A stretch of 64,000 nucleotides of DNA from Amborella trichopoda. Its lineage: Eukaryota; Streptophyta; Magnoliopsida; Amborellales; Amborellaceae. The position numbers were made by a program, and so were the translations under genes. The notes beneath the pieces were generated by a model that was not told the origin of the DNA, did not search any database, and saw only the letters and a program-made list of their open reading frames with translations. This document shows, in pieces, positions 1-11,929 of this stretch (the stretch's first letter is position 1; every line of letters begins with the position of its first letter). The DNA is taken from NCBI RefSeq assembly GCF_000471905.2, contig NW_006494943.1, forward strand, positions 5,996,823 through 6,060,822. Direction: 5' to 3'.

Positions 1-697
1 AACATCCGAAAAAGTAATATTTTCGAATGTTGAATATCCGAAAACTTACTTCTTGGATTCTCACAGTGAGTTTTCGGATCTTGAACATCAAAAAATACGA
101 TATTTTCAAATGTTGAACATCCGAAAACTCACTGTGAATATCCAGGAGCTTCTTGGATATTCACAGTGAACATCTGAAATTCTTTAGACATCACATTGAT
201 CATGGACATCAAGATGCATTGACATGATAAAAAAATTGACATCATTTCTGGATGCATGGACATGAGAATAAGTCATTTATAGATGTATGAATATGAATTT
301 TATTTTCTTATTTTAAAGCGATCACAATTGTTTCCATTGCTAATTTTATGATTTTGGATGCACAGTAGCTGTTATTTTCACTACCATCAATCACAAGAAG
401 TAATGTAAATAATGTTAAATTAATAAATCCCATTAATCTTATATCGAATGTATAATGGATAGCTCTAGGCAGTGATATGATGCTAAACCCAATACACATA
501 TGCAACCACTAACGATCAAATTTCACCAAGACTCCAAGTCTTCTCAAGATGACCCATAAGCACAACAGTACACATTGATACCAAGAGTGATACTGAAGCT
601 TCTGCAATATATTTAGTGAACAGTAATAATACAAATACAACTTTTCATAAAAAATATGCTAGCTCTATATGACCCTCAAAATGACCCATTACACGCC

Positions 698-2823
698 TCA
701 CCTTCTCTTAGGCTGATACTGTTTATTTTGTGTGTTATATTTTATGCGTTCCTCAACTGCAGGTTGTGCAGAGGGAGCTAGGTCTTCTACAGCCAGACTA
801 CTTTGACCCACTCCATCTTCGGCCTCGTCAGGTACAACTTTGTTATTATATTGACGTTGTAAATGCTCCATCCTAGCTTTCTACGTCACCCATATCCATA
901 GGCACAAATTTAGACAACATTTCTAACGTGTTGTTAACGCGATTAAGAACTTCAGGCTACCACTCATGTCAGAGTGTAAGTGCCTTTGCTAACATGATTG
1001 TAGATGCCTTAACTGCACTAACCTGCACAACAAGATTACATAATTAGCATATTTAAACAATTGAATAGAACTAATAGGTAAATAAACATACTATAAGAAT
1101 TTATAGGTCAATATAAACGTACAAACTGGTCCTCATAACCTCGGGTCTCATTATATATTGTGGTTCATGAGCAGGAACCACTTCTTCTTCTTTATAGATA
1201 TGAGGTTGCAATATGTCTTTGGGTGGGTTAGCGACATTATGTATCAAAAGATGAGACACCAAGTTGTACCAGGCCTTGTACTCTTATGAGGGCAACCCAT
1301 TATCAGTATCTTGTTGAATATCATGCATGATACGGTCATGGCGAGACAACCAGTTAGCGATTTTATCTGCATTGACGTTTCACTAATCTCGCTATCCAAC
1401 TTGTCTGCTTGCCCTCTTATTAACAACTAAGGGATTCCTAGGAATGACCTGTTTTGCTCCAAATTGTCGGCATACTCGGTCTGGCATGTATAACTCGGCA
1501 ATATCGTCAAATATCAAAGTTGTAGGGCACATTGTAGTTTGAAATGCCTGCTGTCAATTATCTGAAATAACCTCATCAGGGTTGAAATAGAGATTTCAGA
1601 TTACTTGTTATATGATATGCATTCAGGCAATAAAAATAATTACAAATACTTAAATACTATTGAAAGAAATCAATATCAAATTATACACTAACGTCATTAG
1701 GTTGGAGGTTATCAATTTCTTGTCTGATGGGAAGCATTAAGTTATGTGGATTGCTATGATATTTCTTCGGTGGCTCCCATCTTTTGGCCCTAGGAATATT
1801 TGGAGGGATACTATGCGGTATGGTTTCATATGCATAATATACTCATATGACCAGCACTATAATAAATTGAGTATGATAAATATTTAATATATTAAGAAAG
1901 CAGTCTAAACTATTACGCTTATGTCATATTCCAAAACAAATGGTTACCTGCATGAGAGTGGTTAAACCACTAAAATGTCTTCGCTTGAAAGTGCAAACTT
2001 TTTCAAGTGAGCGATAGAGGAATGCAAGGGCTGCAGCACCCCAAGCATATATGCTGGCACCCTCAATATCTTCAAAAAACTGCATGTACCTTATTGACAC
2101 TGTTGAAACTGATGCATCAGCGAATATGGTTATACTAATGAGGAAGAGCATATATGCTTGAGTATATCTATAAACTTGAACTGGGGTTGCATCAAGTGAC
2201 AATTCCTTAAAATTCACCTTCAGCCATGTATGCCTCAAGCTTGCCAAGTTGCCATCAGGGACTATACCCAAATTATCTTCTATAAACTTTCGCTGGTCCT
2301 TGATAGGACGACATGTGATTGGATCACCATCCACAACTAGTCCTAATATCTCGTATACATCAAAATTGTTGGTGTCATCGCACCAATATGAATGTTGAAA
2401 TGAAAGGTGTTGGTTTCAGAATGCCACCTCTCTATATTAGCTGCGACTAAAGGATGATCAATTCAACCTGACCGAATGATAGCCAACGGACCCAACCCAG
2501 AAGCATGAACTAACTGAACTTGTTCTCTTGTTAATTTCTATTCATTTAATTGATAACTCTTCTCATCAATTTTAATTTCTTCTTTCTCTTGAAATAGAAC
2601 AAATAGACAACATATTAGAATCAATATATATACATGTACTTTCCACAGAAGTTTGAATCAGACTACCATTTATTGAAAATTAACAAATAAATAGAATGGG
2701 TAGATGAATATATGCATTTACCTGTTATTCCCATATGAATTATGAACAATGTTCTGGATGAAGTTGAAATAAACTAGGGTCCTGAGGACCTCCTGGATAT
2801 CCTCCATGATGTAAATAATCCAT
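698..2823 (-). pseudogene. MAIN-like plant mobile domain (PMD) protein, degraded
   Basis: The minus strand encodes the recognisable order of a MAIN-like plant mobile domain protein. Exon 1 is 2722-2823, starting MDYLHHGGYPGG and containing PQDPSLFQLHPEHCS, with a good splice donor (CAG then GTAAAT). A second exon begins near 2590 and contains the family motif ERWHSETNTFHF followed by GAMTPTI. A block of 136 codons at 1924-2334 holds the VDGDPIT and LRHTWLKVNF motifs. Later pieces at about 1690-1820 and 1430-1530 contain PPNIPRAKRWEPP and PDRVCRQFGAKQVIPRNP. The C-terminal tail ends at a TGA at 698-700. Breaks seen: in-frame stops near 2480 and 2550, and a one-base frameshift between GAMTPTI and DVYEILGL (about 2355). 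PMD proteins are domesticated or transposon-borne and some act in plant silencing and meristem maintenance. This copy cannot encode a full product. Introns inside 700-1900 are not resolved. Confidence 0.75.
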
Positions 2824-3469
2824 ATTTATTGAAATCCCATATGGTCACCAAATTAATCATAATGCTACACATGTAGAAATTAGTTGGATAACAAAAAAAT
2901 AAATAATGGCATACTATTGATGAAGAAGAACATTGCTACAATCCTTTGATGAAAGAAGAACAATGCTAAAATGAAATTGCTATGCTAGTCCAACTAAGAA
3001 TCGTATACTTGAAAATTGAAATCAATCAGTGAATATGGTGGCCAAATAAAGAATTGATTCATTGAGTCAAATAGACAACTAAAAGGAATTCAAAGAGTTA
3101 TTCAAAAACCACTAAACAACTTTCATAATTAGCTACAACAAAAAAACAGTCTCATATCCAGCTCTTAAGTCCAATTTAATATCTCTACTTGAAGAACTAC
3201 TGTACAGACCCCTTAATTAACCAGATATGCACAATCCTCATCTACTTCTTTTATCAGCAACAATTTCAAAACCACGTGAAATACTATACTAAGTCCAATT
3301 CAATGGACCTTAGCTAAACAATAACCAAACCCTAGATGGATAAACAAAAAAAAACACAATAGTCCCCTTCCAAGTAACCATCCTCAACCAAAAACTAAAG
3401 AATTCAACTTTAATGGGTAACAAATTATTTCAACGAAATTCGACGTTGATAAGCAACAAATCATTTCAT
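2824..3469. other. AT-rich upstream part of the PMD element, no gene seen
   Basis: This is the 5' flank of the broken PMD gene (minus strand). It is AT-rich and shows no coherent reading frame. It presumably held the promoter of the transposon gene, but no element is recognisable. Confidence 0.4.
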
Positions 3470-4550
3470 TGTAAAGATAAGAATCCAACTTTCATAAGTA
3501 GCTAAATCATCCCATAAAAAACAAAGAATTTCTTGTTGGATGATGACGAGGTCAGCAAAAGGTGGAGAGTTTATTTTAAAAAAATATTCAATGACGAACA
3601 TAGCAATAGATGGAACTGTTGTATAAATGAGGCTGGAGGTCATAGATAAATTAGTATGATTATGATGTTAGAAGTGAAAGAAGCTTTGAAAAGAATGAAG
3701 ACTAAAAAGGCTTTACTACTTTAGGACTACATGGTATCCCGATAGAGGTTTGGAAGTACATGGGGGAGATTGGCATTGACTAACTGACGAAGTTGTTCAA
3801 CAAGGTACTGAGAACACATAAAATGTCTGACGAATGAAGAAAAAGTATTATATTACTTATTTATAAGAACAAATGAGACATGCAGAATTGTGCGAACTAT
3901 CAAGGGTAAGCTTATAAGCCATATTATGAAGCTTTGGGAGAGAGTGATTGAGCAATGACTAAAGTATGAAGCGAGTGTATCTGAAAACCAATTTTGTTTT
4001 ATGCAAAGGTCAACAACCGAGGCTATTTTCCTACTTAGGCAACTGATTAAGAAGTTTAGGTCGAAGGGAAAAGGCCTCCACGTGGTTTTTATTGACCTAG
4101 AAAAATCTTATGATAAGAGTACCTCGAGATTTGATTTGGAGGGTGTTGGAAAAGAAAAGAGTCTCCAGAAACTACATCGACTTGGTGAGAGACATGTACG
4201 ATGAGCGTTAACTAGTGTGGCGAAAAACTCGTGGAGAGACGAGTGAGTTTTAAGTGACAATAAGTCTACATCAAGGGTTAGCATTGAGACTGTACGTCTT
4301 TGTCTTAGTTATGGATAACTTAACTAGGCACCTGTAGGATGAGGTACTGTGGTGCATGTTGTTCACAAACGACATAATTTTTACCAATGAGACGCAAAAC
4401 GATATCAACAGAAAGTTAGAACTTTGGTAGGATGTTCTAGAATCCAAAGGTTTTAAAAGTATCAAGATTAAAACATAGTATATGGAATGCAAGTTTAGTA
4501 ATAATAGGAGTAGAGATAAGGAAGAGAGTAATTGTCTTAAAAAATTCAAA
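3470..4550 (+). mobile_element. RTE-type LINE reverse transcriptase fragment
   Basis: Pieces of a plant RTE reverse transcriptase run in order on the plus strand, in shifting frames. About 3540-3590 resembles the RWRVYF region. At 3680-3780 there are remnants of the EALKRMKT and GIPIEVWKYMGE blocks. At 3990-4204 one open stretch reads MQRSTTEAIFLLRQL and VVFIDLEKSYD, the conserved finger and palm motifs. The catalytic box near 4360 is mutated (FTND where RTE elements have FADD). Many stops and frameshifts make it dead. The N-terminal endonuclease and the 3' end are missing. It lies inside the PMD-carrying element and so is a later insertion or a capture. The poly(A) or simple-repeat tail that RTE elements usually have was not found. 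Confidence 0.7.
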
Positions 4551-5585
4551 TTGAACACCTGGTAGAGCAAGCCAACACGCCACTGAAGAGCCCAAGGTTG
4601 ACTTGTGCCAAGTCATGTTACCTAAGTGTTATCATCCTTTTTTGAGAAGAACTGAAATGTATCATGCTAGCATTTTATATAAGTAAGGTGGTTAACGCTT
4701 AACATTCTTGCCTTCTGTTCTATATGAAGGTAGTCATGCCTTCGTATGTTAGCACAGTAACCAATCTATTAAAAACCACGCAGTTCAATCAAAAACTGAA
4801 GAAATCAATTATAGATAGACGAACGGCTCCATCAAAAAAGAAAAAATTCAATTTTATGTAAAGCAACCATTTCAAACAAATAACAGAGAACAATGCTACT
4901 TATAATACAAGCAACAGATTAAATCCAAAATATTCAAATAAATGTAGTCATTGTTACTTGTATCATAAATCATAATTCAAATAAATTCATTGATTAAATA
5001 CTTTGCAAAATATTCAAAGTAAATATGTTCTTGAATCATAAATCACATACATATTTTAATTTTTAAGCTACTCAATCTATCAACTACAAAAATCAACAAT
5101 TTACTAAAATATCAATAAATGTAACACAAATCTGTCGTAAGACTATCTAAGAGTATAAACCCTCAAATTTAAGTAATTTGTAGCTATACAGAGACCACAA
5201 AATTCTAAGTTCTCAAAACCCCCAAATTATAAATATCTAATTCAATCACAATGGAGACACAAATTAATTCAATATATACCAAAATCACAACAAATAATTA
5301 GTATGCTTGAGTATAAACCCTAACCAAAATTCAAGTGGCAATCTAAATAAAAAATCGACCCACATACCTTCACAATGTGAAATTGCTTCAAAATCCAAAA
5401 AATGTCGCCTGCCAAAGACGAACACTATTGAAAATCAAAATAAAAAAACTAACTGCTATTCTTTACCAATAAGGTAGACAATATCAATCACACTCTCAAA
5501 GAATGAGAAAAATGCAGATGCACTATGAAAGAATGAAAAAAACGCAGAAAATAGGGCAGACGAAGTTTACTCACTATCCCGCTCT
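4551..5585. other. AT-rich right part of the PMD element, no gene seen
   Basis: AT-rich, without coding pieces that I recognise. It lies between the RTE fragment and the palindromic repeat that marks the right end of the element. Confidence 0.4.
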
Positions 5586-5759
5586 TTTCGGATGTTCAAC
5601 ATCTAAAAATTGAAAAGTGAACGTTTTTTTTTTTAAATCCTGTTTTCGGATGTTGAACATCCGAAAAAGGGTAAAAGTGTTTTTTTTTTAAAAAGGCATG
5701 AAAGATAAAAAACGGTTAGATGAATAATAACGAAAACTATTAGATGTAATCGTAATAAC

Positions 5760-7580
5760 GTAAAGTATAATAGATATATATGTAATTTTCTCTAAATTAT
5801 ATTCAAGGCTTGAAGTCTTCTTTTTTTCATACTACTCATTGTTGAGGCCAAAATGATCAATTTGATGGTTCTTTATTTATAGAGCTACAATTTCATTTGG
5901 GGTGTTACATTTTTCATTATTACTAAGATTTTCCCCAAAAAATATAGGATGAAATGGTCAAACACCTAAGAAGATAAAAAAATTAATAATTTACCCACAA
6001 AGTGGATAATCTTTTTAAAAAATTCAACTAGGTGCTTATTCAATTATCATGTTAGAGAAAACCTAAATAGCCCCTATTACAAGTTTAGAAATTAGAAACA
6101 TTAATAAATAAGGGAATTAAGGTAATTTGACCACTTTAATTTTATCGAGCCAAAGACTTCAAAACTTGGTTTGTTTTGAATTCCAAACCTGAAACATATT
6201 TTCATTAGAAAATCTTATTCTGAATTTGGAACCTAGAACAAGAGGTGGATTTATGCTTCAAATGACTTAAATAGGTAAGTTACCAGAATGCCCATGTTTC
6301 TAACGAGAAGAACTCTTTTAGTTTTGGAATCTAGAGCAATACATGTATTTAGATCCTTTGGCTCAAAGTGACATAAATGATTCAAATCACTGTGTTTTCA
6401 TTTGTTCAAAGATAAATACCCCCCATAATAAGAGCAAATTCTTGAGGATGTATCTAAGTGAGAACATTTTAATAAAATAACAACTTTGTCGGTAAATTAT
6501 TGATTTTGAATCTGTTTGGCAAACAAAATCTAAGAATTCAAATATTTGGAAGTCTAAATAAAGACACTACCTGCATTTCATAAATATAAATTGTATATCA
6601 TGTTGATATATATGTTTTTATGCATGTTTGACTCTCTGCTTGCATATTAGAGTTCTAATATTTGACTGTTTGGAAGAGTGCGAAGCGAGCCATGATCTTA
6701 CAATTTCTCTAGAGAAAACATCTATGGCAGACTCAGGAAAAGGAAGCCTCCGACATTGCTCCAGAATTTGGCCCCAATTAGACCTCAAATTCCCATATGA
6801 GAAAAGGAAAAGGGAAAGATAACTAAATGAACCAACCTTCTTCCGTCATAGTCCGAGTAACTCAAACTCGAAACACCATATAAATAAAACACCATTCTTG
6901 GAAGATGAGATCTCGCATCATGCCATGAGCCTCACCATGATGCCTAATATCCTTGCACACTCAGCGTCGTATATGCAGGCTAAGAAAAGGGAAAAGCACT
7001 CACGATTCAAGCTTTTGGCCATGGAGACCATATCTCAGCTCGTTGTTACATGTCATGAATGGCCTGCTGAGAACTCAAGGATGGCCAGGATCCTGCGGGT
7101 CTCACCATAAATGAATTTCGATTCCGGCATTGAGACAGATAAATGTTTGCGAGGGTCATTATGCGTAGAGCATTGTCTTGCAGTTTCGGTGCTAGAAAAA
7201 CCAGAGAATCCAACAGGTTTACTTTTCCCCCATGGTATCAGATCCTTGCTTTTAGGCTCGTCACAATTAGATTTGTGTCGTTTAACCATTGTACCACACT
7301 TTCAGAAGCCAAAACCCCTATAAGCACAACTGCCTTATAAAACCAACAATCAAAACCACCTGCATCCCTTCTCGAAACCACTGTTAACCCCTCTGAAACC
7401 ACCTTAGAAATCCTATAATAACGAAGTAAATTGCACCCGAACCACTCGTCAAAGTCATCAGCTAAAACCATCATTCTCCAAATTAGAACCGACCCAGAAA
7501 TATCCAGTAAAACGTACCTATCACAAGTCGAATATTGGCATCAGTTTTCTCAACGGATCTAGTAGTTTTTGTTCTACTGC
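5760..7580. other. Unassigned stretch
   Basis: AT-rich to about 6.6 kb, then of more balanced composition. Open frames here (for example 6628-6822, 6898-7110, and overlapping ones around 7053-7474) overlap one another on both strands and show no family motif. A primer-binding-site look-alike, TGGTATCAGATCC, starts at 7233 just after CCCCCA. It could mark the 5' LTR end of the Copia relic that follows, but I see no matching 3' LTR. Confidence 0.35.
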
Positions 7581-7589
7581 AAGCTACTA

Positions 7590-7850
7590 AAGATCTCTCA
7601 CGTGGAGCATCGAATTGGGAGCTTGTTGAACTTTCGGGCTGTTGATTTAGGCAAACAAAATCTCTTTAGTAAGTTGCCTCCTGAACCATTTGGCTTGCCT
7701 AACTTGCAGGCCCTTTCTTTGCCTGAAAACTCATTTTTCCAGTGGAATTTCTTAATTTCTGATATCCAACTATTTCTCTAGCCAAATCCGCCTGATTTCG
7801 GTTATCAATCATTCCTGCAAACTCTCTTATCTGGTTTGACCTCTCTCTAT
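7590..7850 (+). pseudogene. Leucine-rich-repeat receptor fragment
   Basis: An open stretch (within 7569-7781) reads VDLGKQNLFSKLPPEPF then GLPNLQALSLPENSF. This follows the LRR consensus LxxLDLxxNxLxGxLPxxLxxLxNLQxLxLxxNxF of plant LRR receptor-like kinases. A few further residues after a stop (PPDFGYQSFLQTL) fit the next repeats. No kinase domain, signal peptide or transmembrane segment is present. It is a short isolated scrap of about two to three repeats just upstream of the Copia relic and may have been carried there by rearrangement. A chance match is less likely but possible, given the short length. Confidence 0.45.
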
Positions 7851-8329
7851 CTTACTCTCTCTCTCTACCTTCTTATGTCCCCCTGTCACAGTTCATTCCT
7901 CATTCCCTCGCTTTCCCTTTTTAATTGGTTGAATACTCCTTGAATAGTCTAATTTTGCGGCCATTTTGTTGCAAGCACGATTTATGAACCGCTTTGCAAA
8001 AGTGACGCTGCACCTCTGTCTACGTGTGAACCCTTCTGAATAAGTAACAACTATCTCTTTTGAACATTGACAGGCAATTTTACACCACATTTATGGTCTT
8101 TAGAGGCCTACATTTGTAAATTGTGACAGACCAATTTTTCTCCAACAAAAAAAAGGGAGTTTCCTTGTCCCTATTGTTCACCCAGGAACTTCGTGTTGTT
8201 TCCTGTCCAACCTAAGCTTGATCCAGTCGCATAAGGTGAATAAGTGATAGTTCTTTTACCCGTTGGAATGGAGAAATTATAATCTTTTGCTAATATTGGC
8301 TTAGCAACCGTGACACTCACAAGGTGCAA

Positions 8330-10542
8330 TTACAGTCATTGCTCTCAGAATCTTGTTCGTCTAAAGGGAGTGCATATGCTTTTTCAGATAAAACAGCTTC
8401 AACTTCCTAGTTAATAGACTCTGGTGCTTCTCGTCGATAAGATGACCAATGAGTCTATTCTTGTTGATTGCAAACCTTGTTTTGACACTATTTGTATTGC
8501 CGATGGTACCACTATGAAAGCTTGTAAGGTGACTCAATTAATACAGCATCTGATCCTTCTAGTAATTTGAATGTTTCGGGCGTTTACCATATTCCCTCAA
8601 TTGTTCGGAATTTGCTTTCTGTTGGTGTGATTACCTATTCCAATTGTAATGTCATCTTCACTTCCTTTGGATGTCATGTGTAGGATCGACAGTCAGGGAA
8701 ACTGATTGGGACTTAGCATAAAGTTGGTAACTTCTACTTTCTTAATCATCTTCATTTGGAAACTTCTACTGAGACTTCTGTATGTGCTGCAATACTTGAT
8801 GAAGGATCTTTGTGGCATCAACATTTGGGTCATAGTTCTACTTCTCGATTAGAATTTTTGTTTTTCTCTGAGTGTTATTGATTCTATTTCTTCTAAAAGT
8901 CTATCTATTGTTAAACATTGTGAGTCGTGCAAACATTCAAAAGTACATGCATTACTATTCAACCACATCAATTTAATTTTTATTTATATATTTGATCTAG
9001 TGCATACTGATGTCTGGGGAGTAGCTCCTCTTGTATCAAAGATGGGGTCACGGTATTATGTCATTTTTATTGATGATCACACAAGATATACTTTGGTTTT
9101 CTTTATGAATGACCATAGTGAACTATATGACATCTTTGTCTGGTTTCATTCATACATTGAAACTTAGTTTTCTACCAAAATGAAATCCTTGTAATCAGAT
9201 TCTAGTGGGGATGCATATCAATGGGATGTTTCAAAACTTTATTTCTGACAAAAAATATTCAATACAAAAAATCTTGAGCATATACTCCTGAATAAAATGA
9301 CATTGTTAAACGTAGAAAAATCGCCACATTTTAGAAATTGCACAAGCCCTTCTCTTAGCAGCCTCAATTCCAAAGGCTTTCTAGGCAGAAGTTGTTCGAG
9401 CAGCCCTTTATTTGATTAATATTATGCCTTATGTTGTCTTGTCTAGATGTTCCCCTCTGAACGATTATTCACTCAAGCCCCAAACTATTCAATTCTCAGT
9501 GTTTTTTGTTGGACATGGATGGTTATGTTGCCAGCATCTGAACGGGACAAACTATCTGCCACAACAGTTAAATGTTATTTTCTAGGTTATCCTAGCTACC
9601 GAAAAGATTATAGATGTTATGACTACGTGATTAGGAAACTTCTAGTGTCTCGACATGTTGTATTTCCTGAGCATATTCATTTTCATTCCCCTCGACCTGT
9701 TGACTCTTCTTCCAATTCTTTTTTTGTCTTGTTTTTTTCATGATATTTCTCTTGTGTCTGCAACCTCACCCATGCCTCTTATAGATAGTCTCAATTATAG
9801 AGCACTAAGCTACTGCTGATGAACAACTTAAGGCACCAACACCTACTGCTCCTGTACAGATACTTGGTATCTGATTATGAAGTCTTTTTACCAAAGCATC
9901 GAGCATTTCTTGCCTCAGTTCATTCTTACTCTGAGTCGCAAACTTATCAGGAAGGAGCTAAACAGCTTGAGTGGCAACATTCCATAGTAGAAGAATTGAA
10001 TGCCCTTGACAAAATGCTGGCTTGGGATCTTGTTCGTCTTCTCAAAGATAAAATAGCCATTAGCAACCGGTGGGTATACAAAATCAAAACTAAAAATGAT
10101 GACAGTATCGAGCACTATAAGGCATGACTTGTGGCTAAAGGTTATAATTAGCAGTTTTGAATTGATTTTGCTGAAATATTTGCTCATGTTGCCTACATGA
10201 CTACAATTCGCACCTTGATTTTTGTAGTTGTTATTCGCAAATGGCTTTCATATTAGCTTGACATAAAAAATGCATTTTTTAATGATGATCTCGTAGAATA
10301 AGTATATATGAAGTTACCTCCTAGGGTTTCTAATCCCACCAATATAGTCTGTAAACTATGATGCACAATCTATAGGCTTCAACAAGAACCCCATGCTTGG
10401 TTTGAAAGTTTTAGTTATATTGTTCTCCGTAGGTTTTCGGCTGAGCCATCATGACCCAACCATATGTGTCTCTGTCGCACAGAAAGGTTATGTAATTCTC
10501 CTACTCTATGTTGATGATATGATCATTTCTGGTGATGATGAG
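8330..10542 (+). mobile_element. Ty1/Copia retrotransposon relic, 5' part (protease to reverse transcriptase)
   Basis: Reading the plus strand across several frames gives the order of a Copia polyprotein. The aspartic protease core LIDSGAS is near 8410. The GAG-pre-integrase motif LWHQHLGHSS is near 8810. The integrase core follows, with HTDVWG at about 9003 and FIDDHTRY at about 9066. The C-terminal integrase region (GYPSYRKDYRCYD, CYFLGY) lies around 9570-9640. The reverse transcriptase has NRWVYKIKTKNDDSIEHYKA (10061-10127), a DIKNAFFNDD block near 10260 and the catalytic YVDDM box at about 10507-10523. Stops and frameshifts are frequent. The element is cut directly after the YVDD box by the LTR element at 10543 and resumes at 21105. 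The 5' gag and LTR are not recognisable. Confidence 0.85.
10538..10542 (+). repeat. Target-site duplication, left copy (ATGAG)
   Basis: The five bases before the left LTR are ATGAG. The five after the right LTR (21105-21109) are ATAAG, differing at one position. Five-base duplications are usual for LTR retrotransposons. The host Copia reading continues across the pair. Confidence 0.7.
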
Positions 10543-11823
10543 TGTTTATGATGCAAATCTGACAAATCTTCGAATGTTGAAGATCTCTTGGATCTGACAC
10601 CTTCAACTAATGAAAATAAAATGGTAAAGAAATTAGGACAAATCGAATTCAGATATAATGCCAAATCTGCCTAGAAACGAGCAGATATACTCTCAGATCT
10701 ATGGCAGAGCCAGCATGATCCAAGAAATTACAAAATACGATATTTAAGTAAACCAACATATCAAAATAAAATGAAAACAATAAAATCAAAATAAATAAAA
10801 TGGAAAAAAATGATACCGAACCGGATCGAATGACCCAGGACTCTCGAGCCTTTTGGGACTTGCCCGTATCAGAACGAGTCATCTTTTGTCTCTCTGATCC
10901 GGATATTAGCCAGAAAGTCTCTTCAGTATAGGGTGGTTGTGCCCTATAGATAGTTCTAGGTATCTTAGATCTAGGCTCTCTCAGACTTAAGGGTTGAAGT
11001 TCCAGAAGGTTGAGGGTTTCCTGAAGCTATCCCTAGGGTTTCTCATCTTTCTAAGTTTTCTATCTCTATCTTTCATCGTTCCCCCTCTATCCCTTAGTCG
11101 TTTCCCTCTAAATACCCACGAAAAGAGGCCTTATAGGGGTTAAAGCTTGTTGGGACGAATAAACTTACGTAATAAACAAATCCTCGATCAAAAAGTGTGA
11201 ATTTTGAGGGTCACGGATCTAGGCGACACAGGCTGTGTCGCCTAAGAAAAGTGTAAAAATCATCTACAAAGTGCTAAAATTCAATTCAGGGCAAAAGGGC
11301 CTGGGCGACACTGCTAGTGTCACCCAAGTCAAAATTGGTCAAAATCCAAAATTTTCACTTTGAATGCATTCCTTATCCTCTTGTGAAGCGATCAAAAAAA
11401 TTTGGGTCAAAATGGATTTTTTTTACTATTTTTAATGATTGTTTTGGTAAAACATGACATTTACTAAATGACTTGGGCGACACTGTCAGTGTTGCCCAAA
11501 ACTAAACTTGTCCAAATTGATTTTTTTTTTTAATTCTTATGTCTTCCTCAGCCTCTTATGAAGATCTCATAAAAAATTTGGGTCAAAATAGATTTTATTA
11601 CTATTTTTAATAATTTGTTTGGTAAAACAGGGCATTTACAAAATCTGAGTCAAAACAAGGCTTTTGCAGGGTTTCAGGCAGGCAGACTGGTTTCGGGTCA
11701 CAAGATAGGTTGTGTGAACTATGGATATGAGTTTACTAGGATAAGTGTGGTCCTAAGAGTCCAAGAAATCATATAATTTGTCAGATTTAAAATGGGGTCT
11801 ACAGTCCAAGAGGGGTGTCTGCA
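10543..11823 (-). repeat. LTR (3' LTR of the minus-strand element)
   Basis: Matches 19764-21104 over its whole length, with substitutions and a deletion around the hairpin near 11240. The homology ends at 11803 (GTCTACA), but the copy continues as a partial repeat of its own end to 11823 (GTGTCTGCA). Next to it on the minus strand lies AAAGAGGGGCA, a polypurine-like tract. The true border is therefore probably 11823, with about 20 bases duplicated inside the LTR end. Confidence 0.8.
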
Positions 11824-11929
11824 ATTGCCCCTCTTTGACGCTCCCTATCCTTCGAGGGATAGGTGAGTGGCAAAGAAGTAGACACTTTCGCGTTCCCTAT
11901 CTTCGAGGGGCAAGTAAACATCAAAGACT

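Larger units (their letters stand above)
1..5700 (-). mobile_element. Mutator-like element carrying a plant mobile domain gene (left end outside window)
   Basis: Both ends of this block carry the same palindromic repeat: TTTTCGGATGTT followed, after one base, by its complement. Copies or half copies lie at 1-13, 24-46, 70-95, 103-128, 5586-5612 and 5641-5667. The left cluster also folds on itself: 52-98 is nearly the reverse complement of 113-160. Between the ends lie a broken MAIN-like gene (698-2823, minus) and an RTE LINE fragment (about 3470-4550). Genes of the MAIN-like plant mobile domain family are known to be carried by Mutator-like elements. The element type is inferred from that gene plus the inverted ends. 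I could not define a 9-bp target duplication, because the left terminus is probably outside the window and the right terminus is only placed near 5.68-5.76 kb. Confidence 0.5.

Noticed and set aside
7233..7245. TGGTATCAGATCC as a primer-binding site of the Copia relic
   Set aside because: The match is good, but no 5' LTR could be paired with a 3' LTR, and the region up to 8330 does not read as gag. Left as a note only.
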